DNA of 64,000 bases from Cryptomeria japonica (taxonomy: Eukaryota; Streptophyta; Pinopsida; Cupressales; Cupressaceae): assembly GCF_030272615.1 (NCBI RefSeq), contig NC_081412.1:693356083-693420082 (forward strand), given 5' to 3'. The notes below the pieces were generated by a model, which was not told the origin of the DNA, did not search any database, and saw only the letters and a program-made list of their open reading frames with translations. A program made the translations under genes and the position numbers. Positions within the stretch are counted from its first letter, which is position 1. Each line of letters starts with the position of its first letter. Of this stretch, positions 1 through 11,112 are shown in pieces.

Positions 1-1454
1 AAATTATTTGGAAACAACATATAGATAAATATAATGCTAGATGTGAGACAAGAAAGGCTGAGCAGCCCAATAAAGATCCAGCCTTAGTGGAGGAAGAAAT
101 AAAACAAGAGATGATGGAGGAGTTCAAAACCATCACCCCTGAGCAGGGAAGAGATATGGTAGCACAAGCTGGAGTGCTTATCTTACTAGAGTGGGATATT
201 TCAGATGCCCTAGTGTTAGATGCAGTAAGAAAAGAGACCAAACCCATGGAAGGGGTTACCTTCAATAAGCATAATGCTGCACTAGTCATGTGGTCTCTCA
301 AGAGAAATGAGAGCAAGAAAGGCAAAGACACCCCATGTTCAAGTTACCTTGGTGGAATGATGGTAAAGAGAGTACAGAGTACAGGGGTAGTAGAGGCTGC
401 TAGCACTATGTTAGAAACTACAAAATTCAGTGTTGCAGTGGCAAAGAAGGAAGCCAAAGAAAAAGAGGCCCTCCAAATTAAGTGGGAAACAGTTTTGAAG
501 GCCTATAACAGTGCTAAGGAGGAGGTGACAGGTAAAGATAGCATCATTGCTAAGTTGCAAAGCCAGTTGGTGGGACAACACCAACAAGGTGAGTCTTCAA
601 CACTAATGATTTCCTCTTCTCCTGCAAGACCTCAGCCTACTAGCCCTATCATTGAATTTCCACCATCTCCAGCACCCTCCAGCTCTGAAATGATTGAGAT
701 TACTCCTCAAGAACTAGAAAACCTGAAACAAGCTCAAGCCTTATATGCAGGGAAATATGAGGAAAAGGTAAGGGCCACAATCTCTAGTTTTGCAGATACA
801 ATAAATGCCTCATTGCTTTACAACAATGTGGAAAAAATTATGGAGATATGAAATGAGTTGAGGAGAGATAAGGCCATTTTGACACCCATTTTTGACAGAT
901 GGAGGCCTAGGGAGCAAGATCTAGAATTCATGTGTGTATCATGTGATGAAGCAAGAGCCAATCCTATTATCAAATCCACTTCTGATGTGGCTAAAGTCTT
1001 AATGCAATTGGCAGCAGAAGTGGATAATGTGGATAGAAAGGTTAATTTGTGTAAGAAGGAATACACTGATCAAGTTTTTGAGTTGCTCCCAGGAATTTTT
1101 GCTAATCCGGATCAGTTAAAAGACAAGCAAATATGGCTTAAGGAGATAGAAGCTAAATTGTCAGCAAGGGTTAAAGGAATCATTGATCTTGATGATACTT
1201 CTTTCTTTGTTGTGACAATATAGGAAATAGAGAAAATTAAATCACATTATGGTTTTCTTAATTCAGAAGTCAACAAACTGAGAAATTCTTGGAAAAGGTT
1301 GACTAAGATTAAAGATGATGTGATTAATTTTTCATGGCCGACAGAAGAGATATATAGTGAGTGGGAAATTAAGTATGCCGCCCATGATTTGGAATACTTG
1401 GAGAGTGCCCTTGAAAAGACAGAAGAGGTTGCAATTGAACAGCCTGGTGAATAG
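1..1454 (+). pseudogene. Family C coiled-coil protein, C-terminal part (broken)
   Basis: A single frame runs from the window start to TAG at 1452, interrupted by TGA at 849 and TAG at 1221. The product is rich in Lys and Glu with heptad-like stretches, a Pro/Ser linker near SSPARPQPTSPIIEFPPSP (about 622-680), and conserved blocks such as KTITPEQGRDM and WSLKRNE. The same blocks occur in the same order at 36889-38216. The TGA at 849 sits where the other copy has a Trp codon (TGG), so it is a simple G-to-A loss. I recognise no catalytic domain. A structural or nucleic-acid-binding role in the element is only a guess. Confidence 0.6.
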
Positions 1455-2420
1455 ACTGCAGAGGCTGAAAAGAGCTTGTAACTATTTTTTACGGAAAACT
1501 TGTAACCTCTTTATTTTTGAAAAGAAATGATTGTAACAAACTCTCATCGAGAAGTCTGAAGCTTTGCGCATCCATGTTGTTATAAATGGATACCAGGACT
1601 ATAGAAAAGATGATCACAAAATTTTGTATGAAAACGCTGCAGAAATTTATCTGAGCTTTTCTAAGTTTAATGGAGAATCAGAATTTATTGTAATATTTCT
1701 TGAACTGAATATCAATATATAGGCCATCGGTTTTGAGTAAGGCTTTGTGTTGTCTTCAAGTTTGTTCACAAATTTATTTACTGTTTTCATTCTAAATAAT
1801 CCAGGGTTGTTCTGTTTAAAATGGAATTGCAAAGCAATTTTAGTATAAGTGTTTGTTAGCTTTTCTCTTTAGGAGAGAAATTAAATATGCGAGATCACTC
1901 ATACCAGTAATTTCTTTGGGAGGAACTTTGAATTTTGAGGACCATAGCTTAGTTTGGGATGCTTGAATTCTTGTATGTGTAAGGCATATATAAGGATTAA
2001 TGGAAACCAAGCCGACGGGAAGTATAAAGATGTATTGTTTAAGGAGTTTTATTTGAGTTTAGATGACTCTGTGACCTTGGATAAGGCACTGGTATTAATT
2101 GAAGTTGTTTATTGCATGCTTTGTTGATCGAAATGCTGAATTTAAGTACAATTTCCATCCTTTGTTTTCAGTTGATTTCAAGGTGAATAAATCCACTGGT
2201 TTTCTGGACTGGTTTGTTGTGGGTTTATATTTGAAAGTGTGAATTTAATTCACAAAGGTATACCCACCTGGGCTCCGAGGAAGCCCGAAGTTTAGAAGGT
2301 TTAATCAAACCTTTTCATATGTTGTCTTGAGAATTTCCTTATCTTTGATGTCTCTTTTGCACCAAGCTCAAATCATATTACTCTAAGGATATTAAAGGGA
2401 ATCAGATTTTGAAGACAATA
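1455..2420 (+). other. Non-coding 3' segment of family C copy 2
   Basis: No ORF was recognised. A TATA-like TATAAATGGA lies at 1581-1590, followed by TACCAGGA; the same block is at 38335-38350 in the other copy. Conservation of a promoter-like block near the 3' end would suit an LTR, but no matching 5' LTR was found in the complete copy. Confidence 0.4.
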
Positions 2421-2681
2421 ATAGGTATGGTCATAAGAGTTTTGAATGTAGGAGAAATGTGTCTCAGTCCTACAATTTTTTAAATGCAACATTCAATATA
2501 AATGTTAAATGGTACCATTGTCAAAATTTGGGCCATACTACAAAATACTATAAGTTAAGGATTTCTAAGAAAAAGAAGGTTGTATCAACCTTGGAACCAA
2601 GAGGTAATCTAGATTAGGAAACTACAACAAAAAGAAAGATAGAATCAAAACAAGTTTGGGTGGAAAAAGAGAAAGACAAGT
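2421..2681 (+). pseudogene. Copia F Gag tail with zinc-knuckle remnants
   Basis: Reads RYGHKSFECR directly after the C unit, the second half of a CCHC knuckle whose first Cys pair was displaced by the insertion. A second knuckle, WYHCQNLGHTTKYYK, has lost its first and last Cys. In intact Gag these bind the element RNA. The segment then runs with stops into the protease region. Confidence 0.65.
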
Positions 2682-3266
2682 TTGATTGTTCAAACTACCC
2701 AACATGCAAAAAGAAAGAATCTATGGGTAGTAGATAGTGGTTGCTCCAACCACATGACCGGTGATAAGAAAAAGTTTATAAAGCTTGAAGATTGGAATGG
2801 AGGCTCAGTGAGGTTTGGAGAAAATTCATCCATCAAAATAAAAGGCAAAGGTACTTTCAATATTGATGGAAAACTAAAAGCACATGTTGTTTATTATGTG
2901 GAAGGTTTGAAACAAAATTTGTTGAGGGTGAGTCAAATGTGTGACAAAGGATATAAGTTTACATTTGATTCCAAAGGCCATGAAATAATAAAAGAAAGTA
3001 ATGGTAAAATGGTTGCAAAAGGTAAAAGAACATATGGTAATGTATACAATTTGAAGGAATGTTTTGAGTCTCAATGCATGATGGGAAAATTTTATGAGAC
3101 TTGGTTATGGCATAGAAGACTAGGTCACATAAATTTTGATAATCTTGTTAAGGTAAGCAAGAAAGGGTATGTAAGACACATACCTGAAATTATTAAGCTA
3201 GCTAGAACCTTCTATGATGAGTGTCAAAGAAGTAAGCGAACAAAGGTAATCTTTAAGACAAAATAA
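2682..3266 (+). pseudogene. Copia F aspartic protease and GAG-pre-integrase region
   Basis: An open frame of 194 codons begins upstream of WVVDSGCSNHMTGD (about 2724-2765). DSG is the active-site signature of the copia protease that cuts the Gag-Pol polyprotein, and its Asp is kept. The GAG-pre-integrase block ETWLWHRRLGHINFDNL follows at about 3099-3149. The HRRLGH motif before the integrase core is typical of Ty1/copia. The ATG at 2682 is only the first in the frame; in the intact element this was internal to a polyprotein. The frame ends in TAA at 3264. Confidence 0.8.
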
Positions 3267-4179
3267 TACTCAAATGGAGGGCCACTAGAGCTTGTGCATA
3301 TATATTTGTGTGGGCCTACAAGAACAAGAGCCTTAAATGGAGAAAGCTACTTCATACTACTCATAGATGATTTTTCAAGGATGACATGCGTCATGTTCTT
3401 GCAAGACAAGTCACAAGCCTTTGAAAGGTTCAAGATCTTCAAGAAAATGGTTGAGAAGAAAAGTGGATACAAGCTGAAATGTCTGAGGTCAGACCATGGA
3501 GGTGGGTTTACATCAAATGAGTTTGAAGATTATTGTGACAAACATGGAATCAAAAGACAATATTCAGCCCCTAGAACACCACAACAAATTAGTGTTCTAG
3601 AAAGGAAGAACATAATAGTTAGAAAAAATGGTAAGAACAATGTTAAATGAAGAAAATCTGCCCGATGTTTATTGGAAAGAGGCATTTCACACTATTGTAT
3701 ACACCTTAAACAGAGTACAACTAAGGGTGAACAACAATATGACACCTTATGCACTATGGAATGATAGGAGACTCTTAGTCAATTTTTTCAAGGTGTTTAG
3801 CAAATAATGCTACATCAAAAGAGAGGAAGCTCGATTAGGTAGCTTTGAATTAAGACATGATGAAGGTATCTTCTTAGGCTACTCTACTCATAGCAAGGCC
3901 TACAAATATTTCAAAAAAAGACTAAAGGATGTAATTGAGAGTGTACATGTGAGAGTTGATAAAGATATGCACAAAGGAAGGAAAAAATCAATTACTTAGA
4001 CTAAAGAACCTTATGCTAAATATGAAGATCAATCAAAGAGTGAACATGAAGAAGAAGCACCAAGCAAAGCCTCAAATAGATATGTGCAAAATAATCACCC
4101 CAAGGATCAGATTATTGGCAACAAGAATGATGGTTTGCAAACTATAAGAAGAGCAAGGAACAATGAGAAAGTTAATTTA
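3267..4179 (+). pseudogene. Copia F integrase (frameshifted)
   Basis: The integrase core starts near 3294 with HIYLCGPTR. The family usually has Asp where this copy has Tyr, so the first residue of the DDE triad looks lost. The second Asp is in LRSDHGGGF (about 3484-3510) and the Glu in VLERKN (about 3595-3612). The frame stops at 3648. The C-terminal part continues in another frame (DVYWKEAFHTIVYTLNRVQ, DEGIFLGYS, KAYKYF) to about 3940, then a degenerate linker leads to RT. The product would have joined element cDNA to chromosomal DNA; this copy cannot be functional. Confidence 0.75.
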
Positions 4180-4389
4180 TGCCTCATGATAGAGATGGAA
4201 CCTAGAACATATGATGAAGCCAACAAGAGTGAGAAGTGGATGAAGGCTATGGAAGAAGAGCTATAATAGACTAAAAAGAATAAAACATGGGAATTGGTTC
4301 CTATACCACTGACAAGAATGTTATTGGGACAAAATGGGTCTATAGAAACAAGATGAATGAAGAAGGAAAGGTAGTAAGGAACAAGGTGG
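4180..4389 (+). pseudogene. Copia F reverse transcriptase, N-terminal fragment
   Basis: Reads LMIEMEPRTYDEANKSEKWMKAMEEEL, then two stops and ...KTWELVP, the conserved opening of copia RT (compare FWLKAMEEELDQIEKNNTWTLVP in J4 at 50928-50996). Coding is cut at 4389, where the gypsy LTR begins. The rest of the RT is at 11911-12389. Confidence 0.75.
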
Positions 4390-4856
4390 TGGAGCCATGG
4401 ATAGGAGGATCCCCAAAGGAGAAGTCCATTCCATGTAGCAAGATCAAAACAACACAAGACAATATAGGAGAGGGAAATAATTCTAGATTAGGCATGGAAC
4501 AATTCATTGAATCAAATACAACTGTCGGTAACATTCAGCTTACATGCAGGAAACTGCCTTATTATATAAATACATCCATATGCATCAATCTAGAAGCAAA
4601 CATCGAATTCAAACTACAATCTTCTATTCTATATCTTGAGTAGTGAATCTAGTACAAGTAAATACATCATTATATAGTATCCAGGAAAATCCAGGTTGGG
4701 CAAGAAAGTTCACATTCCACAAAGAAAGGAAAATAAAATGCATAGATAGGTCAGCCAAGGATAAGATAAAAATCCTCTGGAAAAGAATCACCACAAAGCA
4801 CGGACCAACAAGAGGGTCGGCTAAGCATCAAAGGTCATCCCACACATGATAAGTCC
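4390..4856 (-). repeat. Gypsy K 3' LTR (left on the plus strand)
   Basis: Aligns along its whole length with 11113-11579; both are 467 bp. Plus-strand edges are TGGAGCCATGG and CATGATAAGTCC. Shared internal blocks include GGATCCC(C/T)AAAGG and TTACATGCAGG. Many scattered substitutions separate the two LTRs, so the insertion is old. Confidence 0.85.
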
Positions 4857-5166
4857 GTTGGCCATTTGGTGGAATTGATTATGTTTTGCATTGATGTTTT
4901 GTGATTGGTGCCAACACTAGTTGTTTGGATGCTTTATCGAAACCCTTATGGTCCTGATAGGTTGAGTAGTTTTTGGTTGATTTAGATCCAACATGATCTG
5001 GTAGGCTCTGGTATAGTTTGCTGATGGAATTGGCTTGTTCATGATACTCATGCTCATATTTGGTCAATTGGTTTTGGTGTGGTGATTGAATGTTATCCTG
5101 TTTGCTTGGAAGCTTGGCTTCTGGTTCCCGCAAGGGTTTCACCGGTAGAGCTTTTGATGAAGATAT
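4857..5166 (+). repeat. 5' fragment of a J-type copia LTR
   Basis: Begins GTTGGCCATTTGGTGG and follows the first 310 or so bases of the J copia LTRs, including the CCGGTAGAGCTTTTG stretch. It stops at 5166, where LTR H begins. It lies between the gypsy LTR and H, and no matching 3' remainder was found nearby. Confidence 0.75.
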
Positions 5167-6215
5167 TGTTGGTATTTTGGTATGGTTTTGTCATTGATGT
5201 CAACACCTACCAAACACTTATCAACTCTAGCACTTTGGAGAATCAGTAACATTCACCGGTAGGCAAGTGACACATGCACAGTCACTGGTATCTAGTACAC
5301 CGGCAAGATATAATGATCACTGACACTTGGAATGATATGGATAACACTTGGTTATGTTGAAGACATTGTGTGGACACTTTGTTTATTGATACATTAGCAT
5401 TTGCATATTTTCTGTTACCGGCAAATAGGTCCAGGGTTACACTGGCAGGTTTATCTTTTCCAGATCAGCACGGCATGCTATGGAGATGATTAATTATTGT
5501 TGTAAATGCATTAAGTCGACATGTTCAATCAGTTATTATATTGGATATTGCATTATTTGTAAAATGTTTTTATTGTAATATCTTGTAGAGCTGACCTACC
5601 AAAATTGGTCTTAGGTTATGGTATAAATGTAAGTTCTTATTTGTAAGATCAAATATGTAGTGCGAAAAAGGATTGTGTGAAGGTATATGTGAGAATAAGT
5701 AGAGCTATACATGCAGACAACATTTGAAGATTGAAGGAGGGTTTTGTGAAGATAAGAAGAACTACACCGGTATTGAATCCAGCATATGAAAATGCTATTT
5801 TGTGTAGTACATTCTTATTGGATTTAACCATCCAACTGTAGTTAGTGTGACTCCCATTTTGTGATTGAGAAGTGAGCTCTAGGCGCTTGGCCTTTCTGCA
5901 TGTGCAGACCCCATTTATGTACACTTATTATCTACAGTAGTATCATCAGATTGTGGGTAAGGTTTCCCACCGTAGTTTTTCCCCTTACAGGGTTTCCACG
6001 TACAAACATTGGTGTTATGTGTTGTGTATGAATTTGTCCTTATGTTTCATGGACTAATCCTTACTGTTATAGCAATTAACTATTAAAATTGTCTACCGAC
6101 ATATTAAACTAGTTTACCGGTATTAAGCATTAACTTGATTAAGTTGTTTTGGTTTGAATTTATTTGACAACTGATTCACCCCACCCCCCCTCTTAGTTGT
6201 CTCCGGGACCTAACA
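5167..6215 (+). repeat. LTR H of the shared-U5 group
   Basis: Starts TGTTGGTATTTTGG and ends GGGACCTAACA, immediately before a primer-binding site. Its second half carries the module seen in all related LTRs here: GAGCTCTAGGCGCTTGGCC, TTTCCCACCGTAGTTTTTCCC, and a terminal stem GACAACTGA / TTAGTTGTC around a C-rich loop (6166-6201). There is no second LTR, so this is the 5' end of a truncated element. Confidence 0.8.
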
Positions 6216-6305
6216 ATTGGTATCAGAGCCTAGTCCTCTTTTGTAGAAGTTTAACAGCTTGAGGAGATCCAATGCCTACTTCGGTTTACTGAATTATTAT
6301 ATATA
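6216..6305 (+). promoter_or_regulatory. Primer-binding site and leader of truncated element H
   Basis: ATTGGTATCAGAGCC directly follows the LTR and resembles the site complementary to the 3' end of initiator Met tRNA. The leader AGTTTAACAGCTTGAGGAGATCC follows, matching the leaders of A, D and the J copia elements. The sequence then passes into gypsy integrase on the other strand at about 6306. Confidence 0.75.
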
Positions 6306-6900
6306 AACTCTACCTATGCCAATATCAAATCCCAACTTTCGGGTTTATTTCCACTCAAACATCTCAGCGAATTCCCCAAACTTCGGTTCACAACCTTGGT
6401 TTGTCCATTTGTTTGTGGGTGAAATGTAGAATTGAACTTCAAATTTGTCTTCATCTTCTTCCAATGTGTCCTCCAAAAGTAACCAACAAACTTAGTATCT
6501 CTTTTAGAAACAATTCTCTTCGGTAACCCATGCAATCTCAAAACTTTGAAAAATAGATCTACTAAATGAACTGCATTTGTTGTCTTCTTACAAGGTATAA
6601 AATGTGTCATCTTTGAAAACCTATCCACCACCACAAATATAGAATCATTTCCTCTTTGAGTCTTCAGTAATCCCAATATGAAATCCATACTTATATCCTC
6701 CCAAGGTCTCTCTGGTACTATCAAAGGATTATATAATTCGGTATTCTAACTAATTCCTTTTTCAACTTGACAAATTTTGCAACTTTGAACAAATTTCCTT
6801 ACATCCTTATGAATCTGAGGCCAAAAGTAATTATCACTCACCAAAGTCACTATCTTATCAATCCCAAATGTCCTGCCAATCTTCCACTATGTTTCTCCTC
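6306..6900 (-). pseudogene. Gypsy K integrase (broken, catalytic Glu replaced)
   Basis: Read on the minus strand, a HHCC-like zinc region (HKDVRKFVQSCKICQ, about 6815-6770) is followed by the core. [14 protein letters not shown] holds the first catalytic Asp and IVSKRDTKF the second. [12 protein letters not shown] stands where the family has NGQTERVN, so the catalytic Glu appears to be Lys. The product of an intact copy joins element cDNA to the chromosome. The 3' end of the gene is cut by element H at about 6305. Confidence 0.8.
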
Positions 6901-6939
6901 GATCAAACTATCCTTCATAGAACTATGGGGTATACACAA

Positions 6940-7585
6940 CTAATTTCCCCTAAATAACATTTCATCTTGAATGAAATAATCCAACCACTTACTCTGGTTT
7001 GCAACAACAGGTTCAACACACTCTCTCCAAGGTTTTGCAAAATTAGGGTCTTTCGTATATAGGGTCTTCAATTCATCAAATCCCAATATTGCAACTCTCA
7101 TCTCTATTATCAAATTTATTCTTCTACTCAAGGCATCAACAACCTTATTTGACTTCCCACTCCAGTGTTTCAAAACAAAAGTATAACTCTGCATAAACTC
7201 AAGCCATCTCATATGTCTCTAATTCAACTTACTCTAACTACTCAAATACTGTAAAGCTTGATGACTCATGTACAATACAAACTCCTTAGGCAACAAATAG
7301 TGTCTCCACTTCTTCAAGGCTTGAATTATGGCATAGAATTCTTGATCACACATTGAATATCTTCTCCTTACATCATTCAACTTCTCACTGAAATATGCTA
7401 CATGTCTTCCTTCCTAGGTCAACACAACTCCAATTGCACTTCCACTAGCATCACAATCCACCTAAAAGACTTTACTAAAATTCGGTAAGGATAACACAGG
7501 TTTCTTAGTCACCTTTTGCATCAACAGTTCAAAACTTCAGTTTGCTCTAGTTGTCCACTTAAAATCCTTCCGATCTCCCCTCATT
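6940..7585 (-). pseudogene. Gypsy K RNase H domain
   Basis: On the minus strand the order is VDCDASGSAIG (first catalytic Asp, about 7470), GRHVAYFSEKLN, YSMCDQEFYAII and ALKKWRHYLL, then KHWSGKSNKVVDALSRR at about 7175-7120. This order is characteristic of the Ty3/gypsy RNase H, which removes template RNA during reverse transcription. Stops interrupt it, for example before RHMRWLEFMQ at about 7212. Confidence 0.8.
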
Positions 7586-8600
7586 GTCTAAATCATAGGG
7601 CTACAAATTGCACTAAAATTTATGATGAACTTCCAATAGAAACTACCCATTCCATGAAATGATCTTACCTCTCCAATACTCTTCAGTGTAGGCCATTCAA
7701 CAATTTCTTTCACTTTATTAGGGTCCATCTTCAATCCACCTGCAGATATCACAAAACCCAAGTATACAAACTCCTCCTTCATGAAACTATGCTTTTTTAG
7801 ATTAATCAACAACTTTTCTTCTCTCAGTCTCTACAAAACTTGTCTCATATGAAACACATGTTCCTCTTTTGTCTTAGTGAAAATCAGAATGTCATCCAAA
7901 TATACAATCACAAACTTACCCAAGAATTTCTTCAATACCTCATTCATCAATCTCATAAAAGTACTCAGTGCATTAGTCAATCCAAAGGGAATTACCAACC
8001 ACTCATACAATCCTTCATTTGTCTTAAATGTTGTCTTACATTCATCACCTTCTTTGATTCAAATCTGATGATACCATTCTTCAAATTAATCTTTGTGAAA
8101 TATCTAGCTCCACTCAAACAGTCCATTATGTCATCTATCCTTGGCAAAGTAAATTTGTACTTCATTGTAATCTAGTTTATTGCTCTTGAATTGATACACA
8201 TCCTCCATTCTCCATTCTTCTTCAATGCCAACACAACAGGCACTACACAAGGGCTTAGACTTTCTCTGATCAGACCTTTCCTCAACAACTCTCAAACTTT
8301 CCTATTCAACTCTTCATTCTCTGTCGGTGTCATCCGGTGCGCTGCCTTATTAGGTAGACTAGCTTCGGGAATCAAATCCATGCAATGAATTATGCTCCTC
8401 ATAGGGGGTAATCCATCAGGTACATTATCTGAAATGATGTCTCCATACTCTATCAGAAACTCTTTTATCGCCTTCAATTATTCTTCCTCTAGTTTCAAGT
8501 CAGGTTCCTTAGGTATCAACCCATAACATACATTTCCACTCTTCAACCCATCCAGAAACTTTCTCCCATCGACCAAATAGATTTTGACACTCGTGCATAT
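7586..8600 (-). pseudogene. Gypsy K reverse transcriptase
   Basis: Minus-strand reading. The N-terminal part has YGDIISDNVPDGLPPMRSI (about 8450-8390), KAAHRMTPTE and [12 protein letters not shown]. Next come [13 protein letters not shown] and a palm block with [17 protein letters not shown]. The catalytic YLDD is at 7891-7902 ([12 protein letters not shown]). The thumb follows: FVYLGFVISAGGLKMDPNKV and IVEWPTLKSIGEVRSFHG. Several stops and at least one frameshift are present. The upstream junction with the protease was split by solo LTR I. Confidence 0.85.
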
Positions 8601-9451
8601 TGTTAGATACTTGATCAATCCCAAAGACACTAAGAGGGGGGTGGTGAATTAGTGTCTAATCAGTGAGAAAAATATTTAAACCTGTTTGCAACTTTATAAC
8701 TCAAATTAATATATCGGTAAGCAAATAATAATGTAGTAAAGAAAAACAAAAGTATAACCATCAATGCACACCATAACAAATATATTTTTGGCAAAGAAAC
8801 CCGATAGGGGAAAAACCTCGATGGGATTTGTGACCCATAATATTTACTCACTAGCCAATATGAATAAATATTACTTATACAATAGAGGCCTACACATGCA
8901 GGAAGGCCAACAGCCTAGAGCTCACTGCTCAATCACAAAAAGGAGTCCCACTGACTACAATTGGATGGTTAAATCCAATGACAATGTACTGCTCAAAATA
9001 GTATCTGCAATGTTGGATTCAATACCGGTTTAAGCTATGTCAGATACCTCTACCATAAACCTTGTTTCGCTTTTCTCTACTCTTATTCGCTCATTAAATA
9101 ATTACATCATAATGCATATACAGTTATTCGCTCTCATATAGCGCTTACATTCATTACCTAATTACCTTTCAAATGACCTACAAGATCTCATACGTATATG
9201 ATTCTTTACAATACATCATGTTGGCTATACAATATAATTATAATACAAAACAATATTATTTCCATGTCAGCTTAGAGTGTCGGTGTGATCTACTGTCAGT
9301 GTAGACTGGATGCCAGTGTGAATAAACTTGTAGTGTCTGTTGGTGCCGGTAGATGATGTCTATTTGTCGGTGTAACCTATGAACCATGTTACCAGTTGGT
9401 TGCCATCAATGACAACATCAACTATTCTCATTTGAGTGTGTAATGCCAACA
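8601..9451 (-). mobile_element. Solo LTR I with target duplication CATAT
   Basis: Plus-strand edges are TGTTAGATACTTG and GTAATGCCAACA. CATAT flanks both sides (8596-8600 and 9452-9456). On the minus strand it begins TGTTGGCATTACACACTC and resembles the D LTR (TGTTGGCAAATGCACACTCC, then CATTGATGGCAACC). It ends with the U5 stem AGACACTAA / TTAGTGTCT (plus-strand 8625-8633 and 8649-8657). It sits in gypsy K pol, splitting protease from RT. No coding is expected; short ORFs here were ignored. Confidence 0.9.
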
Positions 9452-9456
9452 CATAT

Positions 9457-10260
9457 CTCACTTTCTAGGGGTTCCTCTAAAGGCAACACATTTTTCTTCT
9501 TCCCATTTGCAATAATAGTGTAGATATTCTTTCTACCATCATACATATCCTTCTATCATACTACCAGGACATTCCCAAAAAAACATGGCAAACATCCATA
9601 GGCATAATATCACATAGAAATTCATCATATTACTCTCTTACCTTCAACTTAACCAAACATTTGTCACTTACCAAGATCTTATGATCATCTTGAATCCATG
9701 CTATCTACTAGGGTTTAGGGTGTTTCAACCTCTACAACTTCAGCTTATTCACCATCTCCTCCGAGGCCAAATTTTTTGAACTGCCACTATCAATAATAAC
9801 CTTACAATACTTACCTTCCACCTTACATCTTTTCAAGAAAAAAATCTTCCTCTACAATGGTTCCTCATCTGTCTCATTCTGGCATAGGGCTCTTCTTATC
9901 ATCAAAGCTTCACCATCCTCTAGTTTGTTCAATGATCCGGTAGGTTCTTCTTCTGCAAAAGCGGTTCTTCTAGTACTCTCAGTCCTCTTATTCCCTTGTC
10001 TACATTCAAAATCTTAGTGTCCTCCACCACACTTAAAATAGGTTCCAGTAAACTTTCTCTTATCATCTCTCTTAAAACCCTCATTTCGGTAACCACCTTG
10101 TCCACCATTCTGATAGTGATTTCCTTCATTCCTCTGATTTAAATTTTCATCACTCTTATCTTCTACCTTGCCTTTATTATGTTTTGAAAAGGATCTACCA
10201 CCTCTGATAAAGGATCTGCCTCTCTAAAATCTTTCGCCTCTTCCTCTTTGTCTCAGCTCA
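9457..10260 (-). pseudogene. Gypsy K zinc knuckle and aspartic protease region
   Basis: On the minus strand a basic, Arg-rich stretch leads to a partial knuckle YFKCGGGH-DFEC (about 10045-10010). The first Cys of the usual CCHC appears to be Tyr, and one stop is present. The protease signature IIDSGSSKNLASEE follows, with DSGSS at 9791-9777. The sequence continues as AWIQDDHKILVSD and IMPMDVCHVFLGMSW before the solo LTR. Several frameshifts prevent translation. Confidence 0.7.
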
Positions 10261-10319
10261 TGCCTCTTATTCAATATTTCTTAAGCTTTTAGAGCATACT
10301 AATAAGCTTCTTCCACACT

Positions 10320-11097
10320 CTACAATTTCACCATACTAATATAATTTTGTATAGACATTATTAAACCATTAACATACCTTAGAATATTCTCAACTTCATC
10401 CTCAGCATGTCCGGATTTGATATTCAACTTACAGAACTCCTCGGTGTACTCCTTCATACTAGATTGTTTCTGCTTCAGATTTTGCAACCTCTGAAACAAA
10501 TTGACTTGATAATCCGCCAAAAAAAACTTCACCTTCAACTTACTCACCATCTAATCCCAAGATTTAATTTTGTCATTTCCTTTCCTTTGTCTATTATTTT
10601 GAAAATTTTCCCACCACAAGGAATCATGTCCCTTCAACTTTGTGCAAGAAAATTTCACCTTCTTCTCTTCACTGGTACCTTTGAAATCAAAGTATTTCTC
10701 CATCTTGGAAATCCAATCTATCAACTCATCTGAACCCAACCGATCACTATACTCTGGTTGGTTAAAGTGTGGTTTACCATTCACATTTATCAAATATCTA
10801 ATCAATCTTTCATAATCTTGTGCCAACTCAATTTGACCTCCATTTTTTGCTTCAACATTCTATTCTTCTTCTTCATCACTTACATCCTCAATATTTTGAC
10901 CTCTTCTATGTGCGGTCTCAACAACATCCAAATGAGCTGCAATATACCTCAACATGTCCATCACCACTGGATCAACATCTCTCTGGTTTCCACCTCTTGG
11001 ATTACCTCTTCTCACCATAGGAGCAAGTCCTCTATAGCTGTAGGTCGGATTTGCAATCTGACACCCTACAACAAAATTCAATAGGATGAACCTTTGG
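10320..11097 (-). pseudogene. Gypsy K Gag capsid region
   Basis: On the minus strand: an acidic N-terminal part ending EDVSDEEEE, then DELIDWISKMEKYFDFKG, LKGHDSLWWENFQ, FFLADYQVNLFQRLQNLKQ and SSMKEYTEEFCKLN. These blocks match the retrotransposon gag (capsid) domain of Ty3/gypsy elements, which assembles the RNA-containing particle. There are stops at about 10860 and 10551, and the coding is otherwise nearly continuous. Confidence 0.8.
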
Positions 11098-11112
11098 TCT
11101 GATACCAACTAG
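11098..11112 (-). promoter_or_regulatory. Gypsy K primer-binding site
   Basis: Plus-strand TCTGATACCAA at 11098-11108, read on the minus strand as TTGGTATCAGA, lies four bases inside the LTR edge. It is an initiator-Met-tRNA-type primer site. Confidence 0.8.

Larger units (their letters stand above)
1..2420 (+). mobile_element. Family C mobile unit, 3' part (copy 2), cut by the window start
   Basis: This stretch aligns by eye, base for base over long runs, with about 36800-39165, the 3' part of the complete C unit. Shared landmarks are the coding region, the TATAAATGGATACCAGGA stretch and the final GGGAATCAGA segment. The complete unit ends in ...GAACAACA; this copy ends in ...GAAGACAATA at 2420, where a copia Gag zinc-knuckle sequence resumes. 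The 5' end, and so any target duplication, lies outside the window. No reverse transcriptase, integrase or transposase was seen, so the mobility class is unknown. Confidence 0.75.
2421..4389 (+). mobile_element. Ty1/copia element F, left part (gag tail to start of RT)
   Basis: Domain order is Gag zinc knuckle, aspartic protease, GAG-pre-integrase, integrase, start of RT, which is the Ty1/copia order. The left end is broken by the C unit at 2420 and the right end by the gypsy LTR at 4390. RT coding resumes at 11911. F is diverged from the J copia copies (for example SGCSNHMTGDKKKF here, SGCSHHMTRDKGKF in J4). Confidence 0.85.

Noticed and set aside
8764-9033. Possible small gene on the plus strand in LTR I
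   Set aside because: It lies wholly within a solo LTR bounded by a target duplication; equivalent positions in other LTRs are not open.
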